A stretch of 59,125 bases of DNA, taken from positions 1 through 59,125 of the forward strand of contig JAOASF010000075.1 in assembly GCA_025210175.1 (NCBI GenBank), in the 5' to 3' direction. Made by a program: the position numbers and the translations under genes. Positions within the stretch are counted from its first letter, which is position 1, and every line of letters starts with the position of its first letter. Under the pieces are notes generated by a model, which was not told the origin of the DNA, searched no databases, and saw nothing but the letters and a program-made list of their open reading frames with translations. The stretch is from Crocinitomicaceae bacterium. GTDB taxonomy: Bacteria > Bacteroidota > Bacteroidia > Flavobacteriales_D > Crocinitomicaceae. Shown here piece by piece: positions 9,048 through 17,309 of the stretch.

Positions 9048-10329
9048 ATACGGATTGTTAGTGGGCGTGTTGCTAGTGACGGTGTATAGTTTTGGTCAAA
9101 CCAGTGAAAAGCTGAAGAAGGAGCAAGAAAAACTGGAGAACAAAATCAAGAATACCAAGTTGCTTTTGGATAAGACCAAGAACAATACCCAGGCATCTTT
9201 GAATGAGCTCAAGTTACTCGACAATCAAGTGCGATTTCGGGAAGAATTGGTGCGCAATTACGATCATCAAATTCGCGGAGCAGAACTCACTATCGTAAAG
9301 AAAGATCAACAAATCAAGGCCCTGGAAGAAAAGATTGCTCAATTGAAGGAGCAGTATCGCAAACTGTTGATTTACGCCTACAAAAAGAGGAACAAGTACG
9401 GCAAAATCATGTATTTGTTTTCCGCTAATAGTTATTTCGAAGCGGTCAAGAGAAAAAAATATTTGGAGTCGATACGCGAACTTCAACAAAAGCAATACCT
9501 CGTTATCAAACAAAACCAGCAATTGATCAACCGTCAAATCCAATCCATTGACAAGGAAAAGAGACAAAAAATGTTGGTCCTGGATGAGAAAAAGAAGGAA
9601 AAGCAACAGATACTAGCCGACAAGCAAAAGCAAGAGGACGTATACAAAGGGTTCAAATCGGAGGAATCCAAACTTTTGGCTCAATTGAGGGAGGAAGAAA
9701 AGCAAAAGGCTGTACTAAAGGAACAAATTGCCATTGCTATCCGGAAAGAGATTGCTGCGGCCGAAGAAAAGCGTAGGCGCGAGGAAGAGGCCCGTAGAAA
9801 GGCGGAAGCGGCGCGCAAGATTGCAGAGGCAAAGAACAATGCAACAACTCCACCAGCAGCGGCCACAGTGGCCATGAATGATGCAAAGGAGGGAAGTTTG
9901 GTTAGCAAGTCATTTGAAGCCAACAAAGGAAGCCTGCCTTGGCCGGTCGACAAAGGCTCCATCACGGAAAACTTTGGTAGAAACCCGCATCCTACCTTGG
10001 AGAACGTATTTACGAATAACAACGGAATTGACATTTCATCGCCGAAGAATGCCGAAGTGAGATCCGTTTTTGAAGGGGAGGTGACCAGTGTGTTGAACAT
10101 CCCTGGAGCCGGAAAAGTATTGATTATCAAACACGGTAATTATAGAACGGTCTACAGCAACTTGCAAAACACCTATGTTTCTGTTGGAGACAAGGTAAGT
10201 TCCAAGCAAGCCATTGGTTCGCTTTTGGTAAAGCCGGGTGAAAGTTTATCGGTTGTGCACTTCGAGATCCATCAAGTGGTGGGAAGCAATGTGCAAAGCT
10301 TGAACCCTGCCTTGTGGGTAGATCGTTAA
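9031..10329 (+). CDS. EnvC-like murein hydrolase activator (degenerate LytM/M23 domain)
   Basis: 432 aa with the ATG at 9031 (MRIVSKYGLLVGVLLV, signal peptide ending near SFGQ). Residues ~25-265 are a long charged coiled coil, ending in an Ala/Glu/Arg-rich stretch; residues ~300-432 are a LytM (peptidase M23) domain (NNGIDIS, VLIIKHGNYRTVYSNL, VVHFEIHQ). Two zinc-site residues appear lost: the HxGxD motif reads NNGID and the HxH motif reads VVH. This is the state of E. coli EnvC, which activates cell-wall amidases rather than cutting itself, so I call it an activator. It overlaps the upstream gene by 17 bases and meets the convergent kinase gene in a shared TTAA. Confidence 0.85.
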   Translation: MRIVSKYGLLVGVLLVTVYSFGQTSEKLKKEQEKLENKIKNTKLLLDKTKNNTQASLNELKLLDNQVRFREELVRNYDHQIRGAELTIVKKDQQIKALEEKIAQLKEQYRKLLIYAYKKRNKYGKIMYLFSANSYFEAVKRKKYLESIRELQQKQYLVIKQNQQLINRQIQSIDKEKRQKMLVLDEKKKEKQQILADKQKQEDVYKGFKSEESKLLAQLREEEKQKAVLKEQIAIAIRKEIAAAEEKRRREEEARRKAEAARKIAEAKNNATTPPAAATVAMNDAKEGSLVSKSFEANKGSLPWPVDKGSITENFGRNPHPTLENVFTNNNGIDISSPKNAEVRSVFEGEVTSVLNIPGAGKVLIIKHGNYRTVYSNLQNTYVSVGDKVSSKQAIGSLLVKPGESLSVVHFEIHQVVGSNVQSLNPALWVDR

Positions 10330-12644
10330 TCTTGTAGCGATACAAAGAAGGTACTGCCCTTTCCTTTTTCGGATTCTACCCAAATTTTTCCACCGTGCAA
10401 TTCCGCAATTTTGGTGGCGAGAGCCAGGCCGATTCCCGTGCCTTCAAATTCACCCTTTCCATGTAAGCGCTGGAAGATGGTAAAGATTTTCCCCTGGTGT
10501 TTTTCATCGATGCCTATACCGTTGTCTTTGCAGGAAATAATCCATCCATTTTTTACCTTTTCGGCCTTTAATAACAAGTGAGGTTTGCGGTCGATGGCTC
10601 TAAATTTCAAACCATTTTGGATGAGGTTCTGAATCAAGACGTAGAGGTGGTTCTTATAACCGTTTATCGTAGGTAATTCGCCCTCTATTTCCACCTTAGC
10701 GTCGGTTGTGCTGATAATGTTTTGCAAGTTGGCAACAACCTGATTGGCCAAATCGTTGAGCGCAACACTTTCCTTTTCTTGTACATTGCTCAAACGTGAA
10801 TATTCCAGCAAACCATTGATGAGTTGCGTGAGGTGAACCGCAGCATTCGAAATGTATTGAAAGAATTTTTTCGTGTTGTCGGTAAGTTCGTGTTCGAACT
10901 CCGATTGCATCAGAGAAATGTAGTTGGTAATGGTTAAAAGCGGTTCTCTTAAATCGTGTGAGGTAATGTAAGCAAACTGCTCCATCTCTTGACTTTTCGA
11001 CTCCAGAATCGACATTTGATTCAACAGGTGCTCGGCCTTTTTGCGCTCCGTAAGATCCGTGGCCATACCCAAATAACCAATTATGTCATTTCCCTCGTTT
11101 TTAATGGCTGTAACTACGAGTTGCACTGGAAAACGCGTTCCGTCTTTTCGAATGTAGGTCCATTCTGATGAGTCGTGAAATCCGCGACTAGCCTTGTAGA
11201 TAAATACGTCAAAACCTTCAATTTTTTCCCCGTAATGTGCGGATAGAAGCTCACCTCTTTTTTCTACTTCTTCAGGGTCGTGAATGATAATAGGTGAATG
11301 TTGGTTGATGACTTCACTGGCCTTGTAGCCGAGTAAATTCTCAGCACCCTTGTTGAATTCCACAATCAATCCCTCAGTATTGGTAGAAATAATGGATACG
11401 TGGGTACTCGCATCAATAATTCCTCGTATGCGATACAAGGCTCTTTGCAATTCGTCGAAGGCTTGTTTTCGTTTGGAAATATCGGTGATCTGGGAGACAA
11501 AATAGAGAGGTTTGCCATCAATATTTTTAACCATTGAAACGGACAAAATCACCCATACGATATGACCATTTTTGTGGAAATATCGTTTTTCCATGGTGTA
11601 TGATTCCCGTTTGCCTGCAATCAATTCTTCTAGTAAATGAATATCCGAATCCAAATCATCGGGATGGGTGATGTCTTGAAACGTGAGCTGTAAAAGTTCC
11701 TTTTCCTTGTACCCTGTTATGTCGCAAACACTTTTGTTGACCCGTATCCACGAACCGTCTGGCGCCACTAAGGCCATACCAATAGTGGCATTTTCAAAAG
11801 CACCTCTGAAACTTTCTTCACTGATCCGAAGATTGTTTTCAATGGATTTCCTTTTTGTTATATCCTGAATGGTACCGTACAAATGAACACATTCGCCATT
11901 TTCAAAATCTGTCTTACCGCGTACCTCGACCCAGATACTCGTTCCGTCTGCACGCACCAATTCGGCTTCCAGTTCAATGTCACTTCCGTTTTCTAGGCTA
12001 TCGTTTAATTGCTGGCTGACCTTGATTCGACTCGACCCTTTCTTGTAAAAATTCAAGGCCTCATCCAGGTTGGGGATGTAATCTGCCGGAACGCCATGGA
12101 GTTCCTTGGTCGTCTGACTCCAATAAAGCTCTTGCCTTGGAATATTCAATTCCCAATACCCCATGCGAAGAATGTATTGCCCGTGTTTGAGCCTTTCTTT
12201 TTCACGCATTCGAGAGCTGTTGTCCTTGAGCATGAAGAGCAAACTTTGGTTTTGACTGCTGCCGTCGCCCAATTTTACTACCTGAGCTACGTACCAAAAT
12301 TTATGTTGGGTGGCATCGTTGATTTGAAAATGAGCCACCATGGCCGATTCTTTGGAAGGAATAAAACTAGTTAGTTTTTGTTTAAAAACATCCAATTGTT
12401 CTGGCTGAATCAAATCCATCCATTTTTGGTCATCTACCTTGTTTTTGTCGAAGCCTAACTTTTCCCAAAATCGTTCGTGCATTGAAAAAACGAGTTCACC
12501 CTCTGGCGTAATTTCAGCTATGCAAAAACTATCATTGAGCGCCAATAAGACATGGCCGAAGATGTGATCAAGATTTAAATGTGCTGGTTTTAGTAATTCT
12601 CCCATCCAAAAAAAGTCGTTTTTAGTAGTAGGAAGTAGACGCAT
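10326..12644 (-). CDS. Multi-PAS sensor histidine kinase
   Basis: 772 aa, no transmembrane segment seen, so probably cytoplasmic. Four PAS/PAC units can be read: ~30-140, ~155-270 (FENGECVHLYGTIQDITKRK), ~275-395 (YFVSQITDISKRK) and ~405-535 (IIGYLGMATDLTERKKAE). The HisKA H-box is ITSHDLREPL with His ~563; the HATPase has N-box NLIQNGLKFRA (~673), G1 DNGIGID (~707) and G2 GTGIGLALA (~735). No receiver domain and no response regulator gene adjoin it, so it is an orphan. Signal unknown; PAS domains suggest redox, light or small-molecule sensing. It follows the methyltransferase gene after 26 bases. Confidence 0.92.
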   Translation of the reverse strand: MRLLPTTKNDFFWMGELLKPAHLNLDHIFGHVLLALNDSFCIAEITPEGELVFSMHERFWEKLGFDKNKVDDQKWMDLIQPEQLDVFKQKLTSFIPSKESAMVAHFQINDATQHKFWYVAQVVKLGDGSSQNQSLLFMLKDNSSRMREKERLKHGQYILRMGYWELNIPRQELYWSQTTKELHGVPADYIPNLDEALNFYKKGSSRIKVSQQLNDSLENGSDIELEAELVRADGTSIWVEVRGKTDFENGECVHLYGTIQDITKRKSIENNLRISEESFRGAFENATIGMALVAPDGSWIRVNKSVCDITGYKEKELLQLTFQDITHPDDLDSDIHLLEELIAGKRESYTMEKRYFHKNGHIVWVILSVSMVKNIDGKPLYFVSQITDISKRKQAFDELQRALYRIRGIIDASTHVSIISTNTEGLIVEFNKGAENLLGYKASEVINQHSPIIIHDPEEVEKRGELLSAHYGEKIEGFDVFIYKASRGFHDSSEWTYIRKDGTRFPVQLVVTAIKNEGNDIIGYLGMATDLTERKKAEHLLNQMSILESKSQEMEQFAYITSHDLREPLLTITNYISLMQSEFEHELTDNTKKFFQYISNAAVHLTQLINGLLEYSRLSNVQEKESVALNDLANQVVANLQNIISTTDAKVEIEGELPTINGYKNHLYVLIQNLIQNGLKFRAIDRKPHLLLKAEKVKNGWIISCKDNGIGIDEKHQGKIFTIFQRLHGKGEFEGTGIGLALATKIAELHGGKIWVESEKGKGSTFFVSLQD

Positions 12645-12670
12645 CTACAAGTTAACAGAAATCTTTGAGA

Positions 12671-13525
12671 TTATTTCTGAATGCGAATCAAATCTCCATA
12701 AAAAAGTTCCTTTTCGGTTCTAGTTTTCATCCACAAACCCCCAGCTATTTCGGGTTTTTTACGAAAGTAGATTTGCGTAAGTTCTTCCAGTAGTTCCAAG
12801 TCTACCTTAGGAGAGTATGTGTTGAGGATGAGCCAACCTCCTGGAGCCAACAAGTCTGCTGCCGAAGAAATAAGGGCGTCAATTTTTTGTTCCAATTTCC
12901 ATTTTTCACCCTTGGCTCCCAAACCAAAAGCCGGAGGGTCCATTTGGATCAAGTTGTATTGCTTGCCTCTTTTCACTTCCCGTTGGGCAAATTTTAGGGC
13001 ATCTTCTAATACCCATTTGATATCGGTCAAACCACTAGCTTCTTGATTGGTTTTACTCCAGTCGATGAGTTGCTTTACGGCATCCACGTGCAAAACCTCT
13101 GCGCCCACTTTTTTGGCAGCCAAACTACTGGCGCCAGTGTAGGCAAAAAGATTCAGCATTTTACCATTTTCTGGGAGGTTTTTTGAAATAAAATCCCAAT
13201 TGGCACGCTGCTCGGGGAAAAGACCGAGGTGTTTGAAACTTGTAAGGGAAAGGTGAAAGTTTAACTCCTCATACGAAATATTCCATTCGCGAGGTGCTTT
13301 TTTGAGTTGCTTCCATTTCCCCTTGGTGGTAGAGATCTCGATGAACTCGAAATGAGCCATTTTGGTCCATTCCGAAAAGGGAAGTCCCGAATGGAAATAG
13401 GCATTTCTTTCTGGTCGAATGGTGATGATTTTTCCCCATCGTTCCAGCTTTTTATTGCCACCTGCGTCGATTAGCTCATAATCGAACCAACCTTCTGAGA
13501 ATATTTTGGGTGCATGGGTGTTCAC
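12671..13525 (-). CDS. Class I SAM-dependent methyltransferase (RlmI/RlmL-K-like, COG1092)
   Basis: 284 aa. SAM-binding motif I is LNLFAYTGASSLAA, motif II the acidic LHVDAVKQLIDWSK, and the catalytic-type motif is MDPPAFGLG, as in the RlmI/RlmK group of 23S rRNA m5C/m7G methyltransferases. The N-terminal ~110 residues are a shorter beta-rich domain than the PUA domain of RlmI, so the exact target base is unsettled. It starts 2 bases after the upstream TPR membrane protein gene and is probably co-transcribed with the kinase that follows. Confidence 0.8.
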   Translation of the reverse strand: MNTHAPKIFSEGWFDYELIDAGGNKKLERWGKIITIRPERNAYFHSGLPFSEWTKMAHFEFIEISTTKGKWKQLKKAPREWNISYEELNFHLSLTSFKHLGLFPEQRANWDFISKNLPENGKMLNLFAYTGASSLAAKKVGAEVLHVDAVKQLIDWSKTNQEASGLTDIKWVLEDALKFAQREVKRGKQYNLIQMDPPAFGLGAKGEKWKLEQKIDALISSAADLLAPGGWLILNTYSPKVDLELLEELTQIYFRKKPEIAGGLWMKTRTEKELFYGDLIRIQK

Positions 13526-13527
13526 AA

Positions 13528-14109
13528 CTAGCGCATGCGTGGCATTTTCTTGCGTCCTCCCATCATTTGTGCCATTCGCATCTGATTTTTAGAAGGTGCT
13601 GCCTGCATTTGCTTTTGCATCATTGTGATTTGCTCCTTCATCATGCCTGATTTGTCCATCTTCTTGGCTTCGGCCAATAGACTAACTGCCTCCGATCGAC
13701 GACCAGTTTGAGCGCAAATTCCAGCTAGGTGCATTCGTGCCACTGCGTTGTCCTGAGAAGTGCGCAAACCGAGACCAATGGCTTTGCGAAGCATCGTTTC
13801 AGATTTGGCAAAACCCAATTCTTGCGTATTCAAAACAGCTTGCAAGAAGATGACGTAAGCATGTTGCTTCTTTGGCATGAATTGAGGGTGAGTAATTTTA
13901 TTGATGTAGTGAGCTGCTTTTTCCGTATTGCCCATTCTCATTTGGTTCAATGCCAAAATCATGTTTTCATTTCGGAAGAAACTAAGAATTACGATGGCTG
14001 AAACAAAAATCAAAACAATACCCCAGCCCCAAAATCCAGTTGCAAACAAGTACACCATGGATCCTACTGAAAGACTAGCTAATACACATCGAATGATAAA
14101 ACGAATCAT
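13528..14109 (-). CDS. Small membrane protein with TPR-like domain, function unknown
   Basis: 193 aa. Two adjacent N-terminal transmembrane helices (~5-45: IRCVLASLSVGSMVYLFA and GIVLIFVSAIVILSFF) are followed by a helical, TPR-like cytoplasmic region (LNQMRMGNTEKAAHYINK, MHLAGICAQTGRRSEAVSLL). The tail is very rich in Met, Gln, Lys and Arg (MMQKQMQAAPSKNQMRMAQMM). I do not recognise a named family. It is 10 bases downstream of ridA and 2 bases before the methyltransferase gene, so it sits inside that operon. Confidence 0.7.
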   Translation of the reverse strand: MIRFIIRCVLASLSVGSMVYLFATGFWGWGIVLIFVSAIVILSFFRNENMILALNQMRMGNTEKAAHYINKITHPQFMPKKQHAYVIFLQAVLNTQELGFAKSETMLRKAIGLGLRTSQDNAVARMHLAGICAQTGRRSEAVSLLAEAKKMDKSGMMKEQITMMQKQMQAAPSKNQMRMAQMMGGRKKMPRMR

Positions 14110-14119
14110 GAAATATTTT

Positions 14120-14545
14120 TTAAATAGTTGCTATACACTTTAATTCAATCGCAATGGGAGTGGGAAGAGAATTGATCTCAACCGTTGTTCTACAAGGTAA
14201 ATTGTCTTTAAAGTACTCGGCGTACAAACGGTTGTAGGTATGAAAGTCACGTTTCATGTTGACCAAAAATACCGTTACATCCACCAGGTTCTCCCAGCTC
14301 GATCCCGACTCCTCCAGAATCGTTCTTACATTTTCAAAAACGCTTCTGCATTGCGCTTCAAAATCAAATTCTATAAAATTTCCATTGTGATCCAATTTCA
14401 ATCCAGGTACGCCTGAATCATTCGAATCGGAACCAGCAGTGCGCGGACCGACCCCTGATAAAAACAGTAAATTGCCTACTTTTCTCGCATGTGGATAAAG
14501 CCCGACAGGTTTGGGTGCCTTGTTTGTTGAAATTTTATCTGACAT
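14120..14545 (-). CDS. RidA (YjgF/YER057c/UK114) family protein
   Basis: 141 aa with the ATG at 14545 (MSDKISTNKAPKPVGLYPHA), chosen because the exact -7 box TATATTTG sits just upstream and the N-terminus then aligns with the family. Family features: KVGNLLFLSGVGPRT, CRSVFENVRTILEESGSSWENLVDVTVFLVNM and the C-terminal CRTTVEINSLPTPIAIEL, where the Arg that binds the substrate carboxylate in RidA is kept. RidA hydrolyses reactive enamines/imines from PLP enzymes; some relatives act as 2-aminomuconate deaminases. First gene of the ridA-to-kinase operon, divergent from a lipoprotein gene. Confidence 0.88.
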   Translation of the reverse strand: MSDKISTNKAPKPVGLYPHARKVGNLLFLSGVGPRTAGSDSNDSGVPGLKLDHNGNFIEFDFEAQCRSVFENVRTILEESGSSWENLVDVTVFLVNMKRDFHTYNRLYAEYFKDNLPCRTTVEINSLPTPIAIELKCIATI

Positions 14546-14559
14546 AGAAAATTTTGGTG

Positions 14560-14593
14560 CAAATATAGTGCATCTAAATGGATTTACTTTCAA
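14560..14593 (-). promoter_or_regulatory. Predicted ridA operon promoter
   Basis: On the minus strand, TTG (14593-14591) is followed after 23 bases by TATATTTG (14567-14560), an exact TAnnTTTG. The -7 box ends 14 bases before the ridA ATG. Confidence 0.6.
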
Positions 14594-14674
14594 GCTGGGC
14601 TTGGACTTTGGGTTCTTTTGTGGTAATCTAACAGATGACATTGTTTGGCAGGAATTTTGAACGTTCTTTTCCTT

Positions 14675-14682
14675 TACTTTTG
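14675..14682 (+). promoter_or_regulatory. Predicted promoter of the 14687 lipoprotein operon, -7 element
   Basis: TACTTTTG, an exact TAnnTTTG ending only 4 bases before the ATG at 14687. A transcript from it would start at or almost at the ATG, so the first gene may be read from a leaderless or near-leaderless mRNA. No -33 at standard spacing. Confidence 0.5.
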
Positions 14683-14686
14683 CAGC

Positions 14687-15370
14687 ATGAAACTTCGTTT
14701 TTGGTTCTTGGGATTGCTCATGATATTCAGCCTGTCGAGCTGTGTTGAAATCCTTGATGATATCAGTTTTAACCTAGATGGTTCGGGTACCTTGAAGTAC
14801 AACATCAATCTATCAGCCAGTAAGGTGAAGATTAATTCCATTTTGGCTTTGGACAGTTTGAACGGACAAAAAGTGCCGACAATTGAAGAAATTGAAAAAG
14901 AAATTCAGCGATTCTCTCAGGCTTTTTCAAAGAAACAAGGAGTGAGCAATGTCGTAATTGAATCTGATTTCGAGAATTTTTTGTTCAAACTACAGTGCGA
15001 TTTTGAGAATGTTGATTTGTTGCAAAAAGCCATTTTAGAAACAGTGAAGGAGGAGATGAAAGGTGACAATTCGGTCATCAATAGTCAGATCAAGTGGCTG
15101 AAACTTACACCGGAACTCTTGCAGCGAAGTATTCCAGAGTTTAATACCGACAAAATCAAAAATTTGAAGCAGGAAGATTTGGACCTATTGCAAAAAGGAA
15201 CGTACATTTCTATTACCCGTTTTCAAAAACCTGTTAAGGAGTTTTCGAATCCGAAGGCTATTTTATCGAAAAACAAAACGGCTGTGATGCTTCGAGCCAA
15301 TACTTATGAGGTGAGTCAGAACCCTGAAATATTGGAAAATACCATCTATCTTAGTCCTTCTAAACCTTAG
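14687..15370 (+). CDS. Lipoprotein of unknown function
   Basis: 227 aa using the ATG at 14687 (MKLRFWFLGLLMIF); the signal ends in a lipobox SLSSC (Cys ~19). The mature part starts VEILDDISFNLDGSGTLKYNINLSASK, a pattern seen in Bacteroidota lipoproteins with a beta-rich domain, then is mostly helical and charged. I do not recognise a named family. First gene of a three-gene run with the two proteins downstream (gaps of 21 and 4 bases), all exported or membrane-anchored, so a common envelope role is likely but unproven. Confidence 0.72.
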   Translation: MKLRFWFLGLLMIFSLSSCVEILDDISFNLDGSGTLKYNINLSASKVKINSILALDSLNGQKVPTIEEIEKEIQRFSQAFSKKQGVSNVVIESDFENFLFKLQCDFENVDLLQKAILETVKEEMKGDNSVINSQIKWLKLTPELLQRSIPEFNTDKIKNLKQEDLDLLQKGTYISITRFQKPVKEFSNPKAILSKNKTAVMLRANTYEVSQNPEILENTIYLSPSKP

Positions 15371-15391
15371 TTTATTTTGAATTTCTCAACT

Positions 15392-17305
15392 ATGTTTCGC
15401 CATACAATTTTAGGTTTTCTTTTGATCGGATTTTTGAACCCAGCAAAGGCTCAAAAATCAGAAGATTTAATTCCAACTGCGGCCGTAACGGTTTTTTCGC
15501 TGAATAATATTCAAATTCTCCAGAAAGTATCGATGGATGATCTGGTGAATTATGCGTTTATGGCAGAAATTCAGCAAGAACTTTTTGACGGTTCAACAAA
15601 TGGCAAAACGATCAAAGATTCAGGTATCGATTTCGACCAAAAGATTCATGTATTCTTTGGAACCAACACCCTTTACGAGGTGGCGGGCTTCACCTTTGGC
15701 ATCAAAAGTTTGAATCAACTTTTTGAGGTGTGCGACGATTTTCAAGAAGTAGAATCGGAACTAGAAGGGGTGCGTTATTTCAACTCCTATTTCAATCATT
15801 TGCTCATCAAGGGAAACACAGGACTGCTCTTGCGTGTGGATCCCCTTCAATCGCACGTGCGAAAAGTGGCAGATTCAACCTGGTTTGAACGTGGTTATGG
15901 CGAATTGCCTTCGTCTTATTATCAGGAGTACTACGATATGATTGGCGACGATTATGAAGACTACGAGGAGGAAGCGGATTATGACGATGAAGAGTTTGTA
16001 GACGAAAGTCCGTACGATGTGGAAGAAGAACTTGAATCGCTAGAAGAAGGAGATTCGGAGATTTATGAGTTGCCAGCAGAAGATTTGAGCGTAAAGAATT
16101 ATGCAGAATTGAGGGACTCCGTGTATGCGTATTTGCAGAGTCAGTACTTCCAATCCATCTGTGTTGATTTGTTCATCAAAGGAAATAGCCTTCCACAGGT
16201 TGATGCCGACTTAAGGGCAACACTCGATCGCAAAGCGGAAGCTGTTTTTTACTTGGATAATTCAAGAAGCATCCAGCAAGGGCAAGGTTTTTCGTACTTC
16301 CGTACCATGTTCCCATCCTTGCACAAGGAATGGAAGGAATTGTACAAAGGAAATAAGTTGATGGGTGAGCTGCATTTGAAAGACGATCATCTGGTTGCCA
16401 ATATTTCGGCAGTTTACGGGGAGACGTTGGGCTCTGTTTACGAAAAAATGAACAACACCAAGTTTGACAAAAACGTGGTCAAATACATCCCCCAAGATGT
16501 TCCTGCATTTTTCACCTACAATGTGAACCTTCGCGAGGCATATGAGCAAGCTTATAAGACATTTATTCCTCTCTTGAAAAAGGAGAAAAACGGCCGAATT
16601 GCAACGAATGTTTTGGCTGTTGAATTGTTGAATGAATTCTTGAATAAAGACGCCATTTTTGAGACCTACAGAGGTAGCATGTTTGGCACCTATAACGGTG
16701 TGAAAAAGGTGACCGTTAAAAGAATTGAATACACCTACGATGAAGATTTCAACTACGAAGAAAAAGAGGTGTACTCGGAAGAAGAAATGCCTGTGTTCAC
16801 CTTAGGGTTTTCCACTGGAAGAAATGATATTCCAGAAATTGTGTTGAAGCAAATAGCGAAAATAACCTCCGAGTGCAAGAAGAAGGAAGGGTATTGGGTC
16901 TTTGAAAATGCCATTTTCAATTCCGTTCCTTTATACATGATCAACCAAGGTGGGTTGTTTATTTTAACGAATGATGAAGATTTGGCTTTGAACCACACGA
17001 AGGGTTATGGGGCGAAAAAAATGTCGCGTAAATCCATGAAAAAGGCCATGAAGTCTGGTTTTGTTTACAGCGAAATTGACTGGTCTAAAACATTCACTAC
17101 TATTCCGAGAGAGCTATTTTCAGATGAGCAAGCCGAAATGTTGTCTGGCTTAATTGGTCAATCGGGAAAAATGGTACTAACAAGTTCGAAAACCACCAAG
17201 AGCGGAACCGACTTTGAGGTGAAGTATACCTACAATGGGGAATATGAAAACTCCGGAAAATACTTACTGGACTTGATCAATAGCTTGTTCGTTGTTTTGA
17301 AATAG
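15392..17305 (+). CDS. Exported protein with an acidic insertion, possibly DUF4836-like
   Basis: 637 aa with the ATG at 15392 (MFRHTILGFLLIGF, signal peptide ending near PAKAQ); an in-frame TTG 15 bases earlier is less likely. The N-terminal part (AAVTVFSLNNIQILQKVSMDDL, FFGTNTLYEVAGFTFGIKSLNQLF) resembles the Bacteroidota DUF4836 group, but this is a weak call. Residues ~182-232 form an extreme Asp/Glu/Tyr run (DDYEDYEEEADYDDEEF and on) that looks like a disordered, possibly cation-binding linker. A second acidic spot (YTYDEDFNYEEKEVYSEEE) lies near 455. Middle gene of the operon. Confidence 0.68.
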   Translation: MFRHTILGFLLIGFLNPAKAQKSEDLIPTAAVTVFSLNNIQILQKVSMDDLVNYAFMAEIQQELFDGSTNGKTIKDSGIDFDQKIHVFFGTNTLYEVAGFTFGIKSLNQLFEVCDDFQEVESELEGVRYFNSYFNHLLIKGNTGLLLRVDPLQSHVRKVADSTWFERGYGELPSSYYQEYYDMIGDDYEDYEEEADYDDEEFVDESPYDVEEELESLEEGDSEIYELPAEDLSVKNYAELRDSVYAYLQSQYFQSICVDLFIKGNSLPQVDADLRATLDRKAEAVFYLDNSRSIQQGQGFSYFRTMFPSLHKEWKELYKGNKLMGELHLKDDHLVANISAVYGETLGSVYEKMNNTKFDKNVVKYIPQDVPAFFTYNVNLREAYEQAYKTFIPLLKKEKNGRIATNVLAVELLNEFLNKDAIFETYRGSMFGTYNGVKKVTVKRIEYTYDEDFNYEEKEVYSEEEMPVFTLGFSTGRNDIPEIVLKQIAKITSECKKKEGYWVFENAIFNSVPLYMINQGGLFILTNDEDLALNHTKGYGAKKMSRKSMKKAMKSGFVYSEIDWSKTFTTIPRELFSDEQAEMLSGLIGQSGKMVLTSSKTTKSGTDFEVKYTYNGEYENSGKYLLDLINSLFVVLK

Positions 17306-17309
17306 GTAA

